A stretch of DNA of 58,821 bases. It comes from Mesostigma viride (taxonomy: Eukaryota > Streptophyta > Mesostigmatophyceae > Mesostigmatales > Mesostigmataceae). The stretch is taken from NCBI GenBank assembly GCA_009746045.1, contig RPFO01000672.1, forward strand, positions 1-58,821, written 5' to 3'. How positions within the stretch are numbered: the stretch's first letter is position 1; each line of letters starts with the position of its first letter. Positions 55,553 to 58,821 of the stretch are shown one piece after another. The position numbers were made by a program, and so were the translations under genes. The notes below the pieces were generated by a model. It made no database searches. It was not told the origin of the DNA and worked only from the letters and a program-made list of their open reading frames with translations.

Positions 55553-56170
55553 ATGACGTTCTACAGGACGGAGGGGGGCGAGTGGATCAACTTGGAAGAC
55601 AGGCTTCTGGGAGTGGTTAAGAGCGCGCTCAGGCTTCTGCCGGACATTAAGCTGGATTTTAAGCCCAAGGAGGGTGAAAGGTCTCTTTTGAAACCGGATG
55701 TCGCGAAGGCCGCGGCTCTTGTTTTCAATATCGAGGGTCGGGGACTCCCAAACCCGACCGTAGAGCCATTTGAGGAGGTGCTTGTGAGGTGTGGTGCTAT
55801 AAGGCCCTATGATCCATCAATACCCAGCCCAATTTGTTTTCAGTCGATCGATGCTGATGGTAATGAAAGTTGGATACAGATGACGCGGCCATATGAGAGG
55901 GGAGAAGGGTTTAAGGGTTTAGGGGAGGTGGGACGGTTCGAATGGGTCATCTTGAAGGACGGCAAGTACTTCAAGCATCACACTGACCTGATCATCGACC
56001 GGCTGTTCGTGTCTGCTGGAGATTGCATGTTCTGGTTGAGGGAATACGTGCATGAGTGGGGACCCGACGGTGTTGACGAGTTTGAGAAAGCGGTTCGTGA
56101 GGTGATGTCCGCGCTGGGGCAGGAGTACAAGTTCGAGTGCGTGACTGACGCGAATCGATTATGCGACTGA
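55553..56170 (+). CDS. Conserved-looking protein of unknown function (205 aa)
   Basis: ATG lies directly after an acceptor-like GGGTTGCAG. The protein is soluble-looking and mixed in charge, with no membrane segment, no Cys/His cluster and no recognised motif. A partial older copy of its 3' end at 55198 shows that it has been tandemly duplicated with its flanks. The stop TGA is followed by two palindromes within 85 bases and by AATAAA further on. Confidence 0.6.
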   Translation: MTFYRTEGGEWINLEDRLLGVVKSALRLLPDIKLDFKPKEGERSLLKPDVAKAAALVFNIEGRGLPNPTVEPFEEVLVRCGAIRPYDPSIPSPICFQSIDADGNESWIQMTRPYERGEGFKGLGEVGRFEWVILKDGKYFKHHTDLIIDRLFVSAGDCMFWLREYVHEWGPDGVDEFEKAVREVMSALGQEYKFECVTDANRLCD

Positions 56171-56471
56171 AGTGTTGGGTGTGATTTTCTTTGCGCCAAC
56201 GGCCGTTGGAACCTGCAAATTAGGGTTTGATTTTCTTTGCGCCAACGGCCGTTGGCAGCTGGAAAGTTGGGTGTGATTCGCCACGTGGCACTATGGATGT
56301 AATCAATAAATGCATAATAAAAATTTTTTTCGTGCATTTTTCGTGCGCCAACGGCCGTTGGAGGCTGGAAAATGGTGTGATTTTCGTGCGAGTAATAAAT
56401 CATTCTTGTTGTTTCAAGCCAACGGCCGTTGACGGTGAGAAATGTGTATCAAACGGTGTTGGTGGTCGCAG
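56093..56471 (+). repeat. Right copy of the ~360-bp direct duplication
   Basis: It contains the true 3' end of the 205-aa gene and its downstream region with palindromes 56196, 56242, 56348 and 56419. Compared with the left copy it has one extra palindrome unit (TTTGCGCCAACGG at 56237 versus TTTGCAACCGG on the left), so a palindrome was gained or lost since the duplication. Confidence 0.85.
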
Positions 56472-57667
56472 ATGGCGGTCAAATGCACGGTTGCGTGGTG
56501 CCAGGAAGCGAGAGCAGGAGGGGATGACTTGTGCGTGCGTCATGTCAGCGTGCGAACGGGAATGGCAGGGAGGGTGAAGGATTTGTTTGCAAAAAAGGGG
56601 GGTGTATCGCCCGGGATTGCCAGCTTCCATTCGGGACGGATTGCATGCCTTTTTGTGATGGACACGCCAAGTTGTCAGGGGAGATGCAAGAGGTGATCAA
56701 AGGAGGCTTGTTGTTTGTGCATGGCGAGTCCAGTGCTGGTGAAGGACCTCTTGTCCTGAGTTTTGAGGTGGACAGTGCTGGAAGTCTGGAAAGAATGGCG
56801 GTCAGGTCGCGGGAATGGATGTTGAATCACCCTGACTTTGACTCGTATGCCTACTGCCAAGGTTTCGGGGACGCCGTTTTTACATGGATGCTGTGCTCGG
56901 AGGATGACGTGCATGCGATTGTTTCGCATGACGACTTGGATATCGCAGGCGCCATGGGCGCAGACCTGTTGTTGTATTTCATGATTGGATGGGGTTGCGG
57001 ATTTTTGGAAGGTGATTGGTGGGTCCCGCACCTCGCAAGGCTTACTTTTGCGGTCGGCGAATTGCCTGTACCTGTTGAAGTCTCAAAAACTCGTGTGGAG
57101 ATGGCTGCCGTTCTGGCATCGGGGGTTAAGCGCCAAGCCCGATTTGCCATGACCGTTGTTGCTGATGCTGAGGGGAGGAAATTGAAAAGGTCGTGGAAAG
57201 GGTCGTCCTGGCCTCTGCTTTGGTGGAGAGAGCAAGGAATGCATGCGACTAGGTGTTTTTGGTCGCCAACGGCCGTTGGACTTGCAAAATGTCCTGTGAG
57301 CTGAGTCCGTTTCTTAACTTGCCATGGACGTCGGTTGTGCAGGGCAGGGTGTAGGATGGAGTGCGGAAAAGAAGGAAAGGAAGGGGGGGAGACTACAAAG
57401 GAAAACCTGATAGAGATTGTGGAGGCCGAACTGGAAGACCTGCCCGATCTGGTTCTCGAAGAGGACGGGCAATTGCACGCTGAACGTCTTGATGGCGTGG
57501 GCATGATGATGTCGGAGGTTGATGGGTATGGTGGAATTGCTAAAGGTGTATTGCGTAAATTGAGGCGTGAGGAGGATGTGGGGACTCCGGCTCATGTTTT
57601 GGTCAGTTTTATGAACGACAATTGGGGTCGAATGCAACCCACTAAAGATGGGGAGGATGTTGACTAG
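56472..57667 (+). CDS. Cys/His-module protein, two exons, frame broken once
   Basis: Exon 1 is 56472-57252. The 90-base intron 57253-57342 (GTGTTT...TTGTGCAG) contains a palindrome. Exon 2 is 57343-57667. Splicing keeps the frame exactly. The N-terminus has two metal-binding modules: C-x4-C-x9-C-x2-H (CTVAWCQEARAGGDDLCVRH), then CIARDC...C-x3-C-x2-H. The first resembles the repeated C-x3-GC-x3-A-x2-GG-x-C-x2-H modules of some plant and oomycete proteins. The centre is unrecognised; exon 2 is very acidic. A frame change at A6G6 (56591-56602), between the modules, would be repaired by one extra base. ATG directly follows GTCGCAG. AATAAA lies at 57700-57705. Confidence 0.65.
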
Positions 57668-57861
57668 AATGTGATTTTAGGATGAATGTAAATTTATTTA
57701 ATAAAGAAGAATCATTTGGAAAAAATCGCCTGATGGTGTCAAGTTTTGTGCGTCTAAGGCCAACGGCCGTTGGGATGTGTGGAATTTAACAGGGCCAACG
57801 GCCGTTGACCCTGCTGAATGCGTGCGTTTGCGGGTGGTGTAAAAAATATCGATGTGCACAG

Positions 57862-58343
57862 ATGGACCCCATTCGATGCGAACATCCGGATTGTCAATGG
57901 GAAGGAATGCCGACGGACAGCGAGTGGTTCTGTCCCAAGCATTCTGACGTATGGGGGGCGTTGTTTGCCGAAATCGAGAGCGGGCTGATGACGATTGACC
58001 GTCACATCGTGACGAAAAAGTGGAAGCCTTGGCCCAACAACATGGTTTTGGTCTTGTACTATGTTGACAAGAAGCCTCGATTCATGCTGCGTGATGCAGA
58101 GTGGGTGATAGAGGAGGTGGGACAGATGCGACCTGGAGAGGGGATAGGCGGAGAGGACAAGCGCCAAGGCATGTGTGGGCTTACATGGGAGACCATCCCG
58201 ACTGTCCAACGGCCAAAGTGTGGCATGATATGGGAAGGGACCTGGCCACGGAGTCCGCGTATGAGTGCGCGCGACTCGTGACAGCGCTCTTGAAGGGGGA
58301 GGTGAAAGACCTGATGCGCAAGGGGGGTGGTAGAGCAGATTAG
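57862..58343 (+). CDS. Cys/His-module protein, related to its upstream neighbour, uncertain 3' half
   Basis: ATG directly follows GTGCACAG. The N-terminus has CEHPDC, then C-x2-H in WFCPKH, the same C-x4-C...C-x2-H arrangement as at 56472. The starting frame runs to a stop at 58281. From about 58190 another frame looks more protein-like (KVWHDMGRDLATESAYECAR and on) and ends at 58343. A frame change in between would again be of the one-base-missing kind, but no long homopolymer marks it, so the true end (58281 or 58343) is unresolved. The overlap zone contains CCAACGGCC at 58205-58213, nine bases of the palindrome, perhaps by chance. Confidence 0.5.
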
Positions 58344-58651
58344 ACAGCAGATTAGACGTGTGTGTGATTTTGATGAGGAGATTGATGAGAAGCCGGCAAA
58401 GAGGGCAGGATGGACAGAATTGCTCAGTAAGAAAGAGAGGGAGAAAATATGATTTGATTAATCTGATGGTGTAATTGAAAACTATTATTTTTGTTCATAA
58501 AACTTCTTTGAACGGACCTTCTTTGAACCAACAATTATTGCACAAAAAGACTAGATTGAGAATTGTTTGAGAAAAGACGCCGAGGGGTCTGACGGTGCTC
58601 ATTGCCCCTGTTATACAATGGCTGCTGTATGGGACTATGGCAATTGCGCAG
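58344..58651 (+). other. Intergenic DNA between two Cys/His-module genes
   Basis: AT-rich with no palindrome and no long frame. It ends in GGCAATTGCGCAG, an acceptor-like sequence touching the next ATG. Confidence 0.5.
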
Positions 58652-58821
58652 ATGGCAACGAAATGCAAAATCTGTACGGGCCCGTTAAGGGTCGAGGACT
58701 GTTGCGCGGAACATTATAAGTTCCTACAAGAGCACGACCTCGCAGTACCAACATGCCAAGGATCCATACGGGGGGTGTGGATTCTTAGATGTGATAGACC
58801 ACTGGAGGATGGATGTGTATT
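58652..58821 (+). CDS. Partial Cys/His-module protein, cut by the window end
   Basis: ATG follows GCGCAG directly. The first 56 codons are open to the end of the window. It starts with C-x2-C (CKIC) and a CCAEH, giving the same N-terminal metal-binding layout as the genes at 56472 and 57862. A second C-containing segment (RCDRPLEDGC) follows. This makes a cluster of three related genes in one orientation. Confidence 0.5.
   Translation, partial: MATKCKICTGPLRVEDCCAEHYKFLQEHDLAVPTCQGSIRGVWILRCDRPLEDGCV

Larger units (their letters stand above)
55297..57808. repeat. Ten palindromes in the right-hand gene cluster
   Basis: Copies at 55297, 55420, 55499, 56196, 56242, 56348, 56419, 57266, 57760 and 57795. 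Three of them end GTTGA (55499, 56419, 57795). Those at 55499, 56419 and 57795 are 40-54 bases before a CAG/ATG junction. The copy at 57266 lies inside a 90-base intron. Confidence 0.9.

Overview
The window is eukaryotic nuclear DNA. Genes are split by GT-AG introns (for example GTAAGT...TTGCAG at 30480-30179 on the minus strand), AATAAA polyadenylation signals follow several reading frames, and the proteins are eukaryotic types (MYND zinc finger, F-box-like, DDE-transposase-like, copia-type Gag). Long satellites and LTR elements fill most of the sequence. I cannot name the species. An alga, protist or early-branching plant/animal relative would all fit, and nothing looks bacterial or organellar.

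Layout. 1-3.17 kb: sparse intergenic DNA with small tandem duplications, five copies of a dispersed palindrome, a telomere-like CCCTACA run and a decayed tRNA. 3.4-27.24 kb: GT-rich microsatellite, then about 500 copies of a 40-bp satellite with higher-order repeats, interrupted by a 492-bp inverted-repeat element (5341-5832) and a gag-less LTR element (24229-26861). 27.36-29.13 kb: CA-rich low-complexity DNA. 29.5-33.6 kb (minus): a multi-exon transposase-like gene whose introns carry the palindrome, one of them about ten tandem copies. 34.1-36.3 kb: GGCGCC-rich DNA, then a ~330-bp tandem repeat. 36.3-39.07 kb: a very young LTR retrotransposon encoding Gag but no polymerase. 39.1-48.0 kb: about 300 copies of a 29-bp satellite that appears to have grown out of the ~330-bp repeat, ending in a CCTT-type pyrimidine tract. 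48.3-58.8 kb: a plus-strand cluster of small genes (basic-tailed small protein, two MYND paralogues, an F-box-like gene, a 205-aa unknown, and three Cys/His-rich paralogues).

The most striking signal is the 14-bp perfect palindrome CCAACGGCCGTTGG, present about 50 times. It is almost confined to introns and gene-flanking DNA and is absent from the satellites and LTR elements. Many copies extend to an interrupted dyad TTTC-N5/6-palindrome-N5/6-GAAA. Each half matches the plant M-phase (MSA/three-repeat MYB) consensus YCYAACGGYY. In two introns a unit containing it has been amplified into a ten-copy array. It could be an intron-borne mobile unit, a dimeric regulatory site, or both.

Three of the clearest genes are each broken once at a G/C-rich homopolymer, always in the sense of one missing base. 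That pattern suggests homopolymer under-calling in the assembly rather than three independent pseudogenes.
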